From Ancylobacter vacuolatus (GTDB lineage Bacteria > Pseudomonadota > Alphaproteobacteria > Rhizobiales > Xanthobacteraceae): a stretch of 64,000 nucleotides of DNA. The position numbers and the translations under genes were made by a program. Of this stretch, positions 35,048 to 45,131 are shown in pieces. How positions within the stretch are numbered: the stretch's first letter is position 1; every line of letters starts with the position of its first letter. The DNA is taken from the NCBI RefSeq assembly GCF_030813595.1, contig NZ_JAUSUH010000003.1, positions 496,001 through 560,000 of the forward strand. The letters run 5' to 3'. A model generated the notes under the pieces. It had not been told where the DNA came from and did no database searches. It saw only the letters and a program-made list of their open reading frames with translations.

Positions 35048-35779
35048 CTAGACCCCGAGCGGCCCGGGCAGATCTGTCGAAGGCTGCCCCGGCTCGACAT
35101 AGACCCACGCCTTCTTGGCGGCGAGGCCATCCGTCTGGCCATCGGAAAGCGCCTTGATATAGGGCTCCGGTGTCAGGAATTTGGTCCCCTGCACCTTCCG
35201 AAGCGGGTTGCCCTCCTCCAACAGACGTTTCCGGATCGTCAGCGCCCTGGTGACATCTTCGAAAATATAGAGAGCAATCGTCTCGGCATTCTGCTGATGC
35301 GGGTGGCCGGCGGTGAGCGCGACGCGCAGCGTGTTGCAGAACACGAAGACCGGGACCTGGTCTTCCTGCAGGATCGAATCGTACAATGCGACGGTGATTT
35401 CCGGCCGGACGAGTTCGCTCTGGAGCGTGTGAATCTTCAGGGGCCGGCTCGGATCCGTCACCGGCATGTCCTTCAATTCGAGCCAGCTAGCATAAAGATT
35501 CCGCAGGGTTGCCAGATAGCCGGTGATGCGATGGACGGCATCGTCCCGCGTACTCGCTGCGTGGCTGTACAGCACGCCCAGATAGGCAAGCGCACCGGCC
35601 GTTACTGTGGCAAGCGCTCCAAGGATTGCCCCCGTGAAGCCCAGCCAATTGGAGAGGCTGGTATCATTAATGCCGAGAAGCAGCCGATCCCAAAAGGTGG
35701 CGGCCAGGGCAAAACCGATGACGATGCCGAGCAGCGCACAGGCGGCACCGATGACCGCCATCCGGAAACTGTCTTTCAT
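35048..35779 (-). CDS. Hypothetical membrane protein
   Basis: 243 residues; GAGGAAGG lies just before the ATG at 35779. Two N-terminal membrane helices (MAVIGAACALLGIVIGFALA and FTGAILGALATVTAGALAYL), then a soluble helical domain of about 160 residues facing the cytoplasm. I recognise no family; the layout resembles small membrane-anchored proteins of unknown role found in accessory DNA. Neighbours are the PRC-barrel gene and decayed recombinase DNA. Confidence 0.65.
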   Translation of the reverse strand: MKDSFRMAVIGAACALLGIVIGFALAATFWDRLLLGINDTSLSNWLGFTGAILGALATVTAGALAYLGVLYSHAASTRDDAVHRITGYLATLRNLYASWLELKDMPVTDPSRPLKIHTLQSELVRPEITVALYDSILQEDQVPVFVFCNTLRVALTAGHPHQQNAETIALYIFEDVTRALTIRKRLLEEGNPLRKVQGTKFLTPEPYIKALSDGQTDGLAAKKAWVYVEPGQPSTDLPGPLGV

Positions 35780-36030
35780 GCGCCTTCCTCTCGGGATCTG
35801 ACCTTAGCAAGGCGATGCGGTGGTCGCCAATATGGACCACCGGCAGCACCGCCAGCGCAAAACATGAGGGCTGTCACAACGAGGCCGATAAGGAGCAACC
35901 CACACCCTTGGCGGCACGCTTGGACGTCCGCCGGATCGACGCCCTACACCGACCTGGAAGCCGGATCCCACGGGTGGCGCCTCGGCGAACAGGGAGGGCG
36001 CCAATCGCGGCAGCCCGTCATGTCACGGCA

Positions 36031-36210
36031 TCAGCGGAGTTTGGCGATCCCTATACCGTCGAGCTTGGCGCGGTCCTTTATGGATTCCTCGCTCCGCGTC
36101 ATTGCCTTGGATATTGCCTTCAACGCCATGCCCTTCTTGGCCAACAGCTTCAGCTTTTCCAGTTCCTCGTAGGTCCAGGGTTGGCGATGCCGCTCAAATC
36201 GTTCGGCCAT
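36031..36210 (-). CDS. Small SANT/Myb-like helix-turn-helix protein
   Basis: 59 residues from the ATG at 36210. The pattern WTYEELEKLKLLAKKGMALK, then ISKAMTRSEESIKDRAKLDG, is a single three-helix SANT/Myb-type DNA-binding unit like those in small GcrA-like or phage-borne proteins. There is no other domain. It sits in the accessory patch beside the recombinase remnant and may be a leftover of the element. Role unknown. Confidence 0.6.
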   Translation of the reverse strand: MAERFERHRQPWTYEELEKLKLLAKKGMALKAISKAMTRSEESIKDRAKLDGIGIAKLR

Positions 36211-36483
36211 GGCTTTCTCCAGCACTCCCGCGGCAAAAGGCCGGGCATCGGGTTCTCTATAGCAGCCACAGCAGGCAATGAGTCAGGGGCGCGGCATAGG
36301 CCTCGCATCATGCGCCCTCCGTTTCGTCCCGGACCTCCACGCCTTGCCGGCCACCACCCTGCGCGACCTTTTTCATGTCACCGGCCGCTCTTGCCTTGAT
36401 AGGCGATGGGCATGGTGTCGCCAGAAATGGATTGCCTGGCGGCTGCGAGGGCAGCTTCGTGGGCCGGGTCCGTCTCGGAGAGT

Positions 36484-36937
36484 CACATCACCGAGCTCAA
36501 CAAGCGGGCGACCGAGGCCGAGGCCAAGCTGAAGCGCCTTTATGAGGCGATCGAGAACGGGCTCATAAACATGGCCGATCTCTCATTGAAGGACCGCATC
36601 GCCGAACTGACCGCGATTCGCGACCAGGCCCAGGCCGACGCCGCGCGCGCAAGCGGCTGTGGAGACGACTGGCCCGAAAGTTACCGTCGAGAGCCTGAAG
36701 CGCTTCTCCGAGGTCGCCCGCGACAAGCTACGCACCAAGACCGGAGAATATCACCGCGATCACCTTCGAGCGCTGGCTCAACGCGTCGAGGTGGTCAGCA
36801 AGTCGGAGATTCGGCTCATGGGAAACAAATCGGATCTGCTGCGCACGCTTGCTGCCGCATCAAGCGTAGGAGCGGCGGCGAACGGTGTTCGCAGTTTTGT
36901 ACCGAAGTGGCGCGCCCGAAGAGATTCGAACTCCTGA
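36484..36937 (+). pseudogene. Serine recombinase remnant, frameshifted, ending inside tRNA-Arg
   Basis: Only the C-terminal part of a large serine recombinase survives. From about 36484 one frame reads ELNKRATEAEAKLKRLYEAI and ends near QADAARA. The match then continues in a different frame from about 36659 (KRFSEVARDKLRTKTGEYHR, LRALAQRVEVV) to FVPKWRARRDSNS. The N-terminal catalytic domain is absent and a frameshift lies near 36655. The last codons overlap the 3' end of the tRNA-Arg gene, as happens when an element integrates into a tRNA. Confidence 0.75.
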
Positions 36938-36984
36938 CCCCCAGATTCGTAGTCTGGTGCTCTATCCAGCTGAGCTACGGGCGC
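36908..36984 (-). tRNA. tRNA-Arg (anticodon ACG)
   Basis: Read on the minus strand, the 77-base gene has acceptor stem GCGCCCG/CGGGCGC, D arm AGCTCAGCTGGATAGAGC, anticodon stem CCAGA/TCTGG with loop CTACGAA (anticodon ACG), a T arm with GTTCGAATC, and an encoded CCA end. Its 3' end is read in the opposite direction by the last codons of the recombinase remnant, so it is the likely attachment site of a lost element. Confidence 0.95.
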
Positions 36985-37234
36985 CCGGCTTCCTGCCGGT
37001 GAGGAAGGAAGCCTGTTCGCGGCCAGTTGGCAACAGGTGATAACCAACCGCGAGGGCCCGTCTGCTACCCCGTTTGCGCACGCATTGCAAGACGTCCTGG
37101 CAAGGAAGCGCGCTATCCACAGGCTGCGACCGTTTCCGAGACGTCTTGGAACGCTGCGGGCGTCCGCTCGCCTGACCAAACCGTCTTGTGTCACCGGGAT
37201 GGCGGAGCGGCGCTGACGCCCGCGCCCGCTCATG

Positions 37235-38584
37235 TCACCGCACCTCGAACGGCATGTTGGCGGTGGCGCCGGCGCCCTTGCCGTCGCGCAGCTCGACGAA
37301 GACGCGGTAGCGGCCGGGCTTGAGGCCGAAGATCCGGGCTCCCGTGGGTCCGCTCTGGCGCACCGAATCGGGAAAAAGCGCCGGAACCTGTTCGGCATCG
37401 CCGCCCACGCCACGGTCGGCACTCTCGGCCATCACGAACCAGCGCACCTCCATCAGGTCGCCATCGGGCTCGATGGCATCAAGCGTGAAGGCGCCCTCCT
37501 CCGCCGCCGCCCAGGCGGCGAAAGGCGCGCTCGGCTCGCCCGCCACCCGCAGCGAGGCGATTCGGGGCGCCTGGTTGCCGCCCGGCGACTGGCCGCCCCA
37601 GGCCTGCGCCATCGCCTCCGCCGCCTCCAGCCACACGCCATCGGGCAGCAGCAGGCTGTGCCAGCTCGGCGTTACCTCCTGCTTCTGGCCCCAGAGGAAG
37701 AGGATGGTGCCGGCGCCCTGTTCCTCCAGCGCGGAGAGATAGCGGCGCAGCTGGATCGCCTTCTGGGTCGAGCTCGGCTCGAAGGGCGCGCCCCAGGGGG
37801 TGTGGGCCGCCTGCCACTGGCCGAGCGCGCCGAGCTCGGTGATGATGATCGGCCCCTCCCACCCCTGCTTGCGGGCCCGCTCGACCACCGAAGTGAGCGC
37901 ATCGCCATAGGAGTTGAGGCCGAGCACCCTGACGCTGGGCGCCGCCTTGCGCAGCTTCTCGACCTTGTCGCTGCCGGTCTCGGCCAGCACGGCGAGCGAC
38001 GGGTGAAGCGGATCGACGCGGGTGACCATGGCCGCCACCTCCTCGATCACAGGCCAGACCGGCGAATCATCGGCGAGATCGACCTCCACCTCATTGCCGA
38101 TGCCCCACATCAGCAAAGCGGGATGCTCGCGATATTTCGTCACCACGGCTTCCAGTTCGGCCAGCTGGCGGGCGCGGAAAGCGGCGTCGGTGTAGTCGGC
38201 GCCCTGGCGCGGCTGGCCGACCCACAGGCCGGCGATCACCTTCAGCCCAAGCTTGCCCGCCTCGTCGAGCAGCGGGCCGGGGTCTTCGCCATAGCTGCGC
38301 ACGGTGGTGGCGCCGAGGCCCGGCAGCAGCGCCAGCGGTCCGTCGCCCGCAACGCCGCGCACCGCGAAGTTCTGGCCATCGACGCGAAGCGCGCGGCCCT
38401 CAATGGTGACGGCGGCCGGCGCCGCGCCCGGCGTGCCGGGAAGCACGGGGGTGGCGAGCTGGGGCTGGGCCGGGGCGGCGGACGCCACGATGAGCGGCAA
38501 GGAGGCCGCAAGTCCGGCGAGAAGGCGCCGGCGGCTGACGCCGATTCGCGGGCGCCGGCTTTCCACGGTGAAGCTGATTTTCAA
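37235..38584 (-). CDS. Exported glycoside hydrolase-like TIM-barrel protein
   Basis: 449 residues from a TTG at 38584, the best start because GAGGA lies six bases upstream and no ATG exists before the fold. A twin-arginine-like signal (VSRRRLLAGLAASLPLIVAS) is followed by a barrel resembling the catalytic domain of family 2 glycosidases. The likely acid is Glu165 (GIGNEVEVDL) and the likely nucleophile Glu250 (IIITELGALG). The C-terminal 100 residues look like an Ig-type beta domain (GRYRVFVELRDGKG). The sugar substrate is unknown. Confidence 0.72.
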   Translation of the reverse strand: MKISFTVESRRPRIGVSRRRLLAGLAASLPLIVASAAPAQPQLATPVLPGTPGAAPAAVTIEGRALRVDGQNFAVRGVAGDGPLALLPGLGATTVRSYGEDPGPLLDEAGKLGLKVIAGLWVGQPRQGADYTDAAFRARQLAELEAVVTKYREHPALLMWGIGNEVEVDLADDSPVWPVIEEVAAMVTRVDPLHPSLAVLAETGSDKVEKLRKAAPSVRVLGLNSYGDALTSVVERARKQGWEGPIIITELGALGQWQAAHTPWGAPFEPSSTQKAIQLRRYLSALEEQGAGTILFLWGQKQEVTPSWHSLLLPDGVWLEAAEAMAQAWGGQSPGGNQAPRIASLRVAGEPSAPFAAWAAAEEGAFTLDAIEPDGDLMEVRWFVMAESADRGVGGDAEQVPALFPDSVRQSGPTGARIFGLKPGRYRVFVELRDGKGAGATANMPFEVR

Positions 38585-38621
38585 ATCGCGTCCTCTCTCG
38601 GCACTGCGCCCCCGCGCGCCC

Positions 38622-40226
38622 TCAACCGTAGGATCGCAGCGCCCGATGGGCGTCGAGATCGACCGGGCGGTCTGGCACCCGCAGCTGGAACGTAGCGCCG
38701 ATCGTGCCGGGAACCAGTTGCACATCGCCGCCATGGGCCTGCATCAGCTCGGCGGCGATGGCGAGGCCGAGCCCGGTGCCGCCCCGGCTCACCGAGCCCT
38801 GGAACGCCTCGAACAGATGCGCCTGCGCCCTCTCGGGCACGCCGGGGCCGGTATCGGCAACCTCGATGACGACGATGGCGCCCTCGCGCCGGCCGGTGAT
38901 GCGGATCTGGTCCCGGGCGACATCGTTGGGCGCGCGGGCGCGCAGCGCCTCGACGGCGTTGCGGCAGAGATTGAGCAGCACGCGAAAAAGCTGGTCAGGA
39001 TCGGCGTCGACCATCAGGTCGCGGTCGATCGACTCGACGAAGCCGATGCCGGTGCCGTCCTCCCCCGGGCCGAGGCCAAGCGTGTCGCGCACTTCGGCCA
39101 CCAGCGGGGCGAGCGCCACCATGCGCCGCTCCGGCGGGGGTTCCTGCGCCTTGCCGTAGGCGAGCGTGTGCTCGCAATACGCGATGGCACGGTCGAGCGC
39201 CGCTTCCAGCTTGGGGGCGAAGCGCTGCACCGCCGGGTCGCGTATGTCGGCGAGACGGTCAGAAATCAGCTGCACCGAGGCCAGCAGATTGCGCAGATCG
39301 TGGTTGATCTTCGACACGGCGAGGCCCAGCGCGGCAAGGTGGTTCTTCTGCTGCAGCGTCTCGGCGATCTGCCGCTGCATGGTGGTCAGCTCGCGCTCAG
39401 CCTGGCCGATCTCGTCCAGCCGCCGGTCGTCGTCAACTTCCAGCACCGGCAGCGCCGGGTTGAGGCGGAAGGCGATCATGCGCTGGGTGAGGCGGCGCAT
39501 CGGGCGCACGAACATCCAGGCAAGGCCCAGATAGACCAGCGCCCCGGTGAGCGCGGCGATGACCAGCGACACCAGCAGCACATTGCCGGTGAAGCGCAGC
39601 ATCGCCTTGCGCAGCGGCGTCTCGCTGATGACGATCTCGACGAAACCCTCGCCGCGCGGCGGCGTGCCGACGGCGCGGATCACCCGGCCATCCGGCGCCA
39701 GCAGCGTGTCGAACGCCTCCCGCACCGCCTGCCACGGCCCGACATCACGCACATCGGCATGGTGGTCGACTTCCGGGGGCATGTCGGAGGAAGCGAGCAG
39801 CCGGCGCGTATTGTCACGCTTGAGCGCCACGGTGATGGCGCCGACGCTGCGCAGCAATTCCTGCGTCAGCTGCGGCGAGATCATGCCATCCGGCGCGGCG
39901 TCGAGCACCAGGGCGGCGGTACGGGCGGAAGCGAGCCGGTCGGACAGCCAGTTGAGCCGGAAGGAGGCAACCGCCGGCACCAGAATCAGCACCTCCGCCA
40001 GCAGCACGAAGGCAAGGGTGAACGCCAGCAGCTTGCCGGACAGGCCGAGATGGAAACCGCGACCCTCGCAAAGACGTGGCGCGGCGGGCCCGTCGGCGAC
40101 GCCGAACCCCGTCATCCCCGACGGCAGCGCCCCGCCACCGGGACGCGCACGATCGCCGCCCGCCAGGAGGGCGGGCGCGGCGACGCCATCGGTCCCGGCT
40201 TGCGAACGCTTCTTCATGCCAAACAA
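38622..40226 (-). CDS. Membrane sensor histidine kinase
   Basis: 534 residues. Proline/glycine-rich N-terminus, first membrane helix at about 66-88, a periplasmic sensor of about 120 residues, second helix at about 214-238, then a HAMP segment. The phosphoacceptor His is in [14 protein letters not shown], and the ATPase domain has [21 protein letters not shown] and GGTGLGL. No response-regulator gene adjoins it. The glycosidase-like gene starts 37 bases downstream and may be co-transcribed. Confidence 0.85.
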   Translation of the reverse strand: MFGMKKRSQAGTDGVAAPALLAGGDRARPGGGALPSGMTGFGVADGPAAPRLCEGRGFHLGLSGKLLAFTLAFVLLAEVLILVPAVASFRLNWLSDRLASARTAALVLDAAPDGMISPQLTQELLRSVGAITVALKRDNTRRLLASSDMPPEVDHHADVRDVGPWQAVREAFDTLLAPDGRVIRAVGTPPRGEGFVEIVISETPLRKAMLRFTGNVLLVSLVIAALTGALVYLGLAWMFVRPMRRLTQRMIAFRLNPALPVLEVDDDRRLDEIGQAERELTTMQRQIAETLQQKNHLAALGLAVSKINHDLRNLLASVQLISDRLADIRDPAVQRFAPKLEAALDRAIAYCEHTLAYGKAQEPPPERRMVALAPLVAEVRDTLGLGPGEDGTGIGFVESIDRDLMVDADPDQLFRVLLNLCRNAVEALRARAPNDVARDQIRITGRREGAIVVIEVADTGPGVPERAQAHLFEAFQGSVSRGGTGLGLAIAAELMQAHGGDVQLVPGTIGATFQLRVPDRPVDLDAHRALRSYG

Positions 40227-40545
40227 CGCTTCTTCCGCTCCCGCGCCCCGCTCCTGCCGAAGTCAGACGCGCGCGCCATCGGATGGTAGGATTACGGCAG
40301 GGAAACGACGTCGGATCAGGAAGGCGCGTGGCCGTCCCCTCCCCGGCCCGTCTCCCGCGCCCGATCACATTCATGTAAGGCGCGGGGACGCCGTTGCCAG
40401 AGGCACCCCGCCCGGCTTGCGCGCAAGCCCGCACCGGGCCATTTCCCGATGCGAGCCGGGCTTGGGCGGCCGAGAAGAAGCGGCGCAGAGCGGTGGATGG
40501 CCGGGCGCAACCGAAGTGGCGCAGGGGCTCGGCATTGACTCGGCA

Positions 40546-40574
40546 TTGACTTGGGCCAGAGTGCCCCCTATAAG
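40546..40574 (+). promoter_or_regulatory. Strong housekeeping promoter of rpmH
   Basis: TTGACT at 40546-40551, a 17-base spacer and TATAAG at 40569-40574 form a near-consensus sigma-70 promoter. The 11-mer CGGCATTGACT occurs twice in tandem here (from 40530 and 40541), so a second -35 copy lies just upstream. Confidence 0.75.
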
Positions 40575-40648
40575 CCGCCCAACCACGGCTGCCCCGCCGT
40601 TGGGTTGCTTCCCGCATCTGCGTTTTTCGCCCCGGCTGGTTCCGTGGC

Positions 40649-40674
40649 GTGCCGGAACGGGAACCTTCCGGCAC
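40649..40674 (+). promoter_or_regulatory. Hairpin in the rpmH leader
   Basis: GTGCCGGAA (40649-40657) and TTCCGGCAC (40666-40674) are exact mirror images around an eight-base loop, 33 bases ahead of the rpmH start. It could be a translational control element or an RNA-stability stem. Confidence 0.4.
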
Positions 40675-40707
40675 AGGGCGGCAGATCGAACAAGCGGAGA
40701 AACAACC

Positions 40708-40842
40708 GTGAAGCGCACTTATCAACCGAGCAAGCTCGTGCGCGCCCGCCGGCACGGCTTCCGTGCGCGCATGGCGACCCGCACCGGCCGCAAGATCATC
40801 AATCTGCGCCGTGCCCATGGCCGCAAGCGCCTCTCGGCCTGA
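40708..40842 (+). CDS. rpmH: Ribosomal protein bL34
   Basis: 44 residues starting at a GTG, with GGAG nine bases upstream. Nearly all of the protein is the bL34 signature ([20 protein letters not shown] and [20 protein letters not shown]). It is part of the large ribosomal subunit. First of the conserved rpmH-rnpA-yidC-yihA order. Confidence 0.97.
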   Translation: MKRTYQPSKLVRARRHGFRARMATRTGRKIINLRRAHGRKRLSA

Positions 40843-40907
40843 CCTAGCCTTTCGACCCCACATGGCTGGGGCGCGCCCCTCTGTTGCCTGAGGATCGGCG
40901 CCCTATC

Positions 40908-41306
40908 ATGGACCGGCTCGTCAAGCGCAAGGACTTCCTGGCCGCAGCCTCCGCGCTGCGTGCCAATTCCGGGCCGCTTCTGCTCCAGGGCCGCGACCGC
41001 GCCGATGAGGCGCCGGCCCGCATCGGCCTCACCATTACCAAGAAACACGGCAATGCCGTGGTCCGAAACCGTATCCGCCGGCGCCTGCGCGCGGCGGCCC
41101 GCGACGCCTTGCCACGCGCGGCCAAGGACGGTTTCGACTATGTGATCGTCGCCCGGCGCGCTGCGCTCGGTACGCCCTTCACCGCCCTCATCCACGACAT
41201 AGAGCGGGGAATCGCCCGCCTTCACTCAGGAAGCCGGCGCCCGCCGAAGCCTGCGCGCGACGCCGCGCAGAGCCCGCCGCGCGCCGACGGAGAGCCCCTG
41301 CCATGA
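40908..41306 (+). CDS. rnpA: Ribonuclease P protein component
   Basis: 132 residues from the ATG at 40908; a TTG eight codons upstream is in frame. RNase P protein fold with the RNA-binding motif VVRNRIRRRLRAAARDAL (Arg53-Arg61) and the start MDRLVKRKDFLAA. It helps the RNase P RNA cut tRNA leaders. The C-terminal 30 residues are Pro/Arg-rich and variable. Its stop overlaps the start of yidC. Confidence 0.95.
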   Translation: MDRLVKRKDFLAAASALRANSGPLLLQGRDRADEAPARIGLTITKKHGNAVVRNRIRRRLRAAARDALPRAAKDGFDYVIVARRAALGTPFTALIHDIERGIARLHSGSRRPPKPARDAAQSPPRADGEPLP

Positions 41307-43126
41307 CGTCCGAAAACCGCAACATGATCCTCGCCATCGTCATGTCGATGGCGGTGCTCATTGCCTGGCAGTTCTTCTCCGGCGTGCCGCAGATGGAGAA
41401 GCAGCGCCAGGCGGCCCAGCAGCAGGCGGCCCAGCAGGCCGTCGCGCCGGGCCAGGCCGGCAGCGAGGCCGGCTCGCAGGCCCCCGCGCCAGGAACCGCC
41501 GCCCCCGCCGGCACCGCGCCGCGGGCGATGACCCGGGCCGAGGCACTGGCCCGCACGCCGCGCATCGCCATCGAGACGCCGAGCGTCATCGGCTCCCTCG
41601 CCCTTCGGGGCGGGCGCATCGACGACCTGTCGCTGAAGGGCTACCACGAGACCGTCGACAACAGCAGCCCGATCATCGTCCTGCTCTCGCCCTCGGGCGG
41701 GCCGAACCCGTTCTATGCCGAATTCGGCTGGGTGCCGGGCGCCGGTGCGAATGTCGCGGTGCCGGCCGGCGACACGCTGTGGACCGCCCCGGAGGGCGCG
41801 CGCCTGACCCCCGAGACGCCGGTTGTGCTCACCTGGGACAATGGCGCCGGCCTCATCTTCCGCCGCACCCTCTCCATCGACGCCAACTACATGTTCCACG
41901 TGCTGGACGAGGTGGACAACACCACCGCCGAGCCGATCGCGCTGCACCCCTACGCGCTGGTGTCACGCCACGGCACGCCGCACACGCTCGGCTATTACAT
42001 CCTGCATGAGGGCCTGATCGGCGTCACCTCCGAGGGCGGGCTGCACGAGATCAAGTACAGCGCGATCGCCGAATCGCGCAGCCAGACCTTCCCCTCGGTC
42101 GGCGGCTGGCTCGGCATCACCGACAAATACTGGGCCGCGACCATCATCCCCGGCTCGGCCGAGAAGGTGCAGGCCCGGTTCTCCGCCGCGCAGACCGGCA
42201 ACGACCTGACCTACCAGACCGATTTCCTCGGCGATGCCGTCACCGTCGCGCCCGGCGCCAAGGCCTCCACCGATGGCCGCCTGTTCGCCGGCGCCAAGGT
42301 GGTGCAGCTGGTGGATGGCTATCAGACCCAGTACAATATCGACCGCTTCGACCTGCTGATCGACTGGGGCTGGTTCTATTTCATCACCAAGCCGCTGTTC
42401 CTGGTGATCGACTGGATCTACCGCTTCGTCGGCAATTTCGGTGTCGCCATCCTGGTCGTCACCGTGCTGCTCAAGGGCATCTTCTTCCCGCTCGCCAACA
42501 AGAGCTACGCCTCAATGGCGAAGATGAAGGCGGTGCAGCCGGAGATCGCGGCGCTGCGCGAGCGCTTCGGCGATGACCGCGTCAAGCTCCAGCAGGAGAT
42601 GATGGCGATCTACAAGAAGGAGAAGATCAACCCGGTCGCGGGCTGCCTTCCGATCCTGATCCAGATCCCGGTCTTCTTCGCCCTCTACAAGGTGCTGTTC
42701 GTCACCATCGAAATGCGGCATGCGCCGTTCTTCGGCTGGATCCGCGATCTCTCCGCCCCCGACCCGACGACCATCTTCAACCTGTTCGGCCTCATCCCCT
42801 GGGATCCCGCCACGGTGCCCGTCATCGGCCACTTCCTGATGCTCGGCATCTGGCCGATCATCATGGGCATGACCATGTGGGCGCAGATGAAGCTGAACCC
42901 GGCCCCGCCGGACCCGACGCAGAAGATGATCTTCGACTGGATGCCGCTGGTCTTCACCTTCATGCTGGCCTCGTTCGCCTCCGGTCTCGTCATCTACTGG
43001 GCCTGGAACAACACGCTCTCGGTGATCCAGCAGTCGATCATCATGCGCAAGAACGGCGTGAAGGTTGAATTGTGGGACAATCTGAAGAGCATATTTGTCC
43101 GCACGAAGAAGCCGAAGGCCGGCTGA
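41303..43126 (+). CDS. yidC: Membrane protein insertase YidC
   Basis: 607 residues, Gram-negative YidC layout: N-terminal helix ([20 protein letters not shown]), a Gln/Ala/Pro-rich linker at about 30-75, the large periplasmic beta-domain at about 85-350, and five C-terminal helices with the conserved hydrophilic groove region ([55 protein letters not shown]). It inserts inner-membrane proteins alone or with SecYEG. It overlaps rnpA by four bases and is followed by yihA. Confidence 0.96.
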   Translation: MTSENRNMILAIVMSMAVLIAWQFFSGVPQMEKQRQAAQQQAAQQAVAPGQAGSEAGSQAPAPGTAAPAGTAPRAMTRAEALARTPRIAIETPSVIGSLALRGGRIDDLSLKGYHETVDNSSPIIVLLSPSGGPNPFYAEFGWVPGAGANVAVPAGDTLWTAPEGARLTPETPVVLTWDNGAGLIFRRTLSIDANYMFHVLDEVDNTTAEPIALHPYALVSRHGTPHTLGYYILHEGLIGVTSEGGLHEIKYSAIAESRSQTFPSVGGWLGITDKYWAATIIPGSAEKVQARFSAAQTGNDLTYQTDFLGDAVTVAPGAKASTDGRLFAGAKVVQLVDGYQTQYNIDRFDLLIDWGWFYFITKPLFLVIDWIYRFVGNFGVAILVVTVLLKGIFFPLANKSYASMAKMKAVQPEIAALRERFGDDRVKLQQEMMAIYKKEKINPVAGCLPILIQIPVFFALYKVLFVTIEMRHAPFFGWIRDLSAPDPTTIFNLFGLIPWDPATVPVIGHFLMLGIWPIIMGMTMWAQMKLNPAPPDPTQKMIFDWMPLVFTFMLASFASGLVIYWAWNNTLSVIQQSIIMRKNGVKVELWDNLKSIFVRTKKPKAG

Positions 43127-43145
43127 TGCGGGGACATTGAACGCC

Positions 43146-43820
43146 ATGGAACAGGCCGACGACACGTCCGCCGCGTCGGCCTTCACGGCCGACGAGATCG
43201 AAGCCGGGCGACGGCTCTTTGCCGGCGAGTGGAACTTCCTCACGGCGGCGCCCACCATCGCCACGCTGCCGCCGATGCGCTCGATCGAGATCGCCTTCGC
43301 CGGCCGCTCCAATGTCGGCAAGTCGAGCCTGGTCAACGCGCTGACCGGGCGCAAGGCGCTGGCCCGCACCTCGGTGACGCCGGGGCGCACGCAGGAGCTG
43401 ATCTTCTTCGGCCTCGGGCCGGAGCTGACCCTGGTCGACATGCCGGGCTACGGCTTCGCCAAGGCGCCGAAGGACAAGGTCGACGCCTGGACCGCCACCG
43501 TCCACGCCTATCTGCGCGGGCGGGCCAATCTCGCCCGCGTCTTCGTGCTGATCGATTCCCGCCACGGGCTGAAGCCGATCGACCGCGAGGTGCTGGACGG
43601 GCTCGACAAGGCCGCCGTCTCCTATGCCGTCGTGCTGACCAAGGCGGACCAGCTGCGGGCGGATGAGCTGGTGGAACGGGTGGCGGAGACGCAGGCGGGC
43701 CTTGCCCGGCGGCCGGCGGCCTTTCCCATCGTCTTCCCCACCTCCAGCCGCGAGGGCTTCGGCATCGGCGATCTCCGGGCGGCGGTAATCCGCCTGATGG
43801 CCGAACGCGGCATACGCTGA
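43146..43820 (+). CDS. yihA: Ribosome-biogenesis GTPase YihA/YsxC (EngB)
   Basis: 224 residues from the ATG at 43146. G motifs in order: G1 [15 protein letters not shown]2 Thr in [14 protein letters not shown]3 [12 protein letters not shown]4 VLTKADQL, and a G5-like TSSREGFG. It is needed for assembly of the large ribosomal subunit. Placement after yidC is conserved in alphaproteobacteria. Confidence 0.95.
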   Translation: MEQADDTSAASAFTADEIEAGRRLFAGEWNFLTAAPTIATLPPMRSIEIAFAGRSNVGKSSLVNALTGRKALARTSVTPGRTQELIFFGLGPELTLVDMPGYGFAKAPKDKVDAWTATVHAYLRGRANLARVFVLIDSRHGLKPIDREVLDGLDKAAVSYAVVLTKADQLRADELVERVAETQAGLARRPAAFPIVFPTSSREGFGIGDLRAAVIRLMAERGIR

Positions 43821-43948
43821 GCCGGCCGGCCTCTCCGGGGGCCGGTCGCCGGACTACCCGCGAATTGATCGCCGGCTTTTGACCCCTGTCATGGCTCGCT
43901 TCCGGTCGGGCGCGCAAAGGTCGCGCGCGTCAACCGCAGGAGAGAACC

Positions 43949-45022
43949 ATGCCCAAGATGAAAGCCGCCATCTTCGTCGAACCCGGCCGAATCGTCCTCG
44001 ACGACAAGCCGATTCCCGATGTCGGTCCACTCGACGCGCTGGTGCGGATCACCACCACCACCATCTGCGGCACCGATGTGCACATTCTCAAGGGCGAGTA
44101 TCCGGTCGCCCGCGGCCTCACCATCGGGCATGAGCCGGTGGGCATCATCGAGAAGCTCGGCTCGCAGGTCACGGGCTATGCCGAGGGCCAGCGGGTCATC
44201 GCCGGCGCCATCACCCCTTCAGGCTATTCCTATGCCTGCCTGTGCGGCTGCGGCTCACAGGACGGGCCGGGCATGAAGCACGGCTTCAAGCCGATGGGCG
44301 GCTGGAAGTTCGGCAACACCATTGACGGCGCCCAGGCGGAATATGTGCTGGTGCCCGATGCCCTCGCCAATCTCGCCCCGGTGCCGGACGCGCTCTCCGA
44401 CGAGCAGGTGCTGATGTGCCCGGACATCATGTCCACCGGCTTCTCCGGCGCCGAGAGCGGCGCCGTGCAGATCGGCGACATCGTGGCGGTGTTCGCGCTC
44501 GGCCCCATCGGCCTGTGCGCGGTGGCGGGCGCCAAGCTGAAGGGCGCCACCCGCATCATCGGCGTCGACACCGTGCCCGAGCGGCTCGCCATCGCCCGCC
44601 AGCTCGGCTGCAGCGACGTGGTGGACTTCAAGCAGGGCGACGTGGTCGAGCAGATCCTGGCGCTCACCGACGGGCGCGGCGTCGATGTCGCCATCGAGGC
44701 GCTCGGCACCCAGGGCACGTTCGAGAGCGCGCTGAAGGTGCTGCGCCCCGGCGGCACGCTGTCCTCGCTCGGCGTCTACTCCACCGATCTGAAAATCCCG
44801 CTCGGCGCCTTTTCCGCCGGGCTGGGCGACAACAAAATCGTCACCACGCTCTGCCCCGGCGGCAAGGAGCGCATGCGCCGGCTGATCGACGTGATCGCCT
44901 CCGGCCGCATCGACCTCAAGCCGCTGGTCACGCACCGCTTCAAGCTTGACGATATCGAGGCGGCCTACGACCTGTTCGCGCACCAGCGCGACGGTGTGCT
45001 GAAGGTGGCGATCACGCCGTAA
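43949..45022 (+). CDS. Zinc-dependent NAD(P) alcohol dehydrogenase
   Basis: 357 residues of the medium-chain dehydrogenase family. Catalytic zinc site: Cys40 (TTICGTDVHI) and His61-Glu62 (IGHEPVG). Nucleotide fold with FALGPIGLCAVAGAKLKGAT. Closest in style to secondary-alcohol dehydrogenases (MSTGFSGAESGAVQIGD). The structural-zinc loop is unusual, with clustered Cys at 97, 99 and 101. It stands alone behind yihA with its own GGAG site; the substrate is not shown. Confidence 0.88.
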   Translation: MPKMKAAIFVEPGRIVLDDKPIPDVGPLDALVRITTTTICGTDVHILKGEYPVARGLTIGHEPVGIIEKLGSQVTGYAEGQRVIAGAITPSGYSYACLCGCGSQDGPGMKHGFKPMGGWKFGNTIDGAQAEYVLVPDALANLAPVPDALSDEQVLMCPDIMSTGFSGAESGAVQIGDIVAVFALGPIGLCAVAGAKLKGATRIIGVDTVPERLAIARQLGCSDVVDFKQGDVVEQILALTDGRGVDVAIEALGTQGTFESALKVLRPGGTLSSLGVYSTDLKIPLGAFSAGLGDNKIVTTLCPGGKERMRRLIDVIASGRIDLKPLVTHRFKLDDIEAAYDLFAHQRDGVLKVAITP

Positions 45023-45039
45023 AGAAGCAGGATGGCGCC

Positions 45040-45066
45040 ATCCCGGCCGCAACGCTGAGCCGGGAT
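45040..45066. terminator. Inverted repeat between convergent genes
   Basis: ATCCCGGC (45040-45047) mirrors GCCGGGAT (45059-45066), 18 bases past the alcohol dehydrogenase stop and before the convergent helix-turn-helix gene. No T-run; a weak bidirectional terminator is possible. Confidence 0.35.
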
Positions 45067-45131
45067 CGCCCTATCAGACCCGCGAACGATCCCGGATCGG
45101 CCCTGAGGGCCGTCCGGGGCGACGCAACGTG

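Larger units (their letters stand above)
40227..40707. other. Leader and promoter region ahead of rpmH, no gene
   Basis: About 480 bases without a supported gene. The left part serves the divergent kinase gene. The right part holds the rpmH promoter (40546-40574) and a leader of about 125 bases with a perfect 9-bp hairpin at 40649-40674. Confidence 0.6.

Noticed and set aside
35815..36399. Plus-strand 194-codon frame near the recombinase relic
   Set aside because: No domain and biased composition; it overlaps the SANT-like gene on the other strand.
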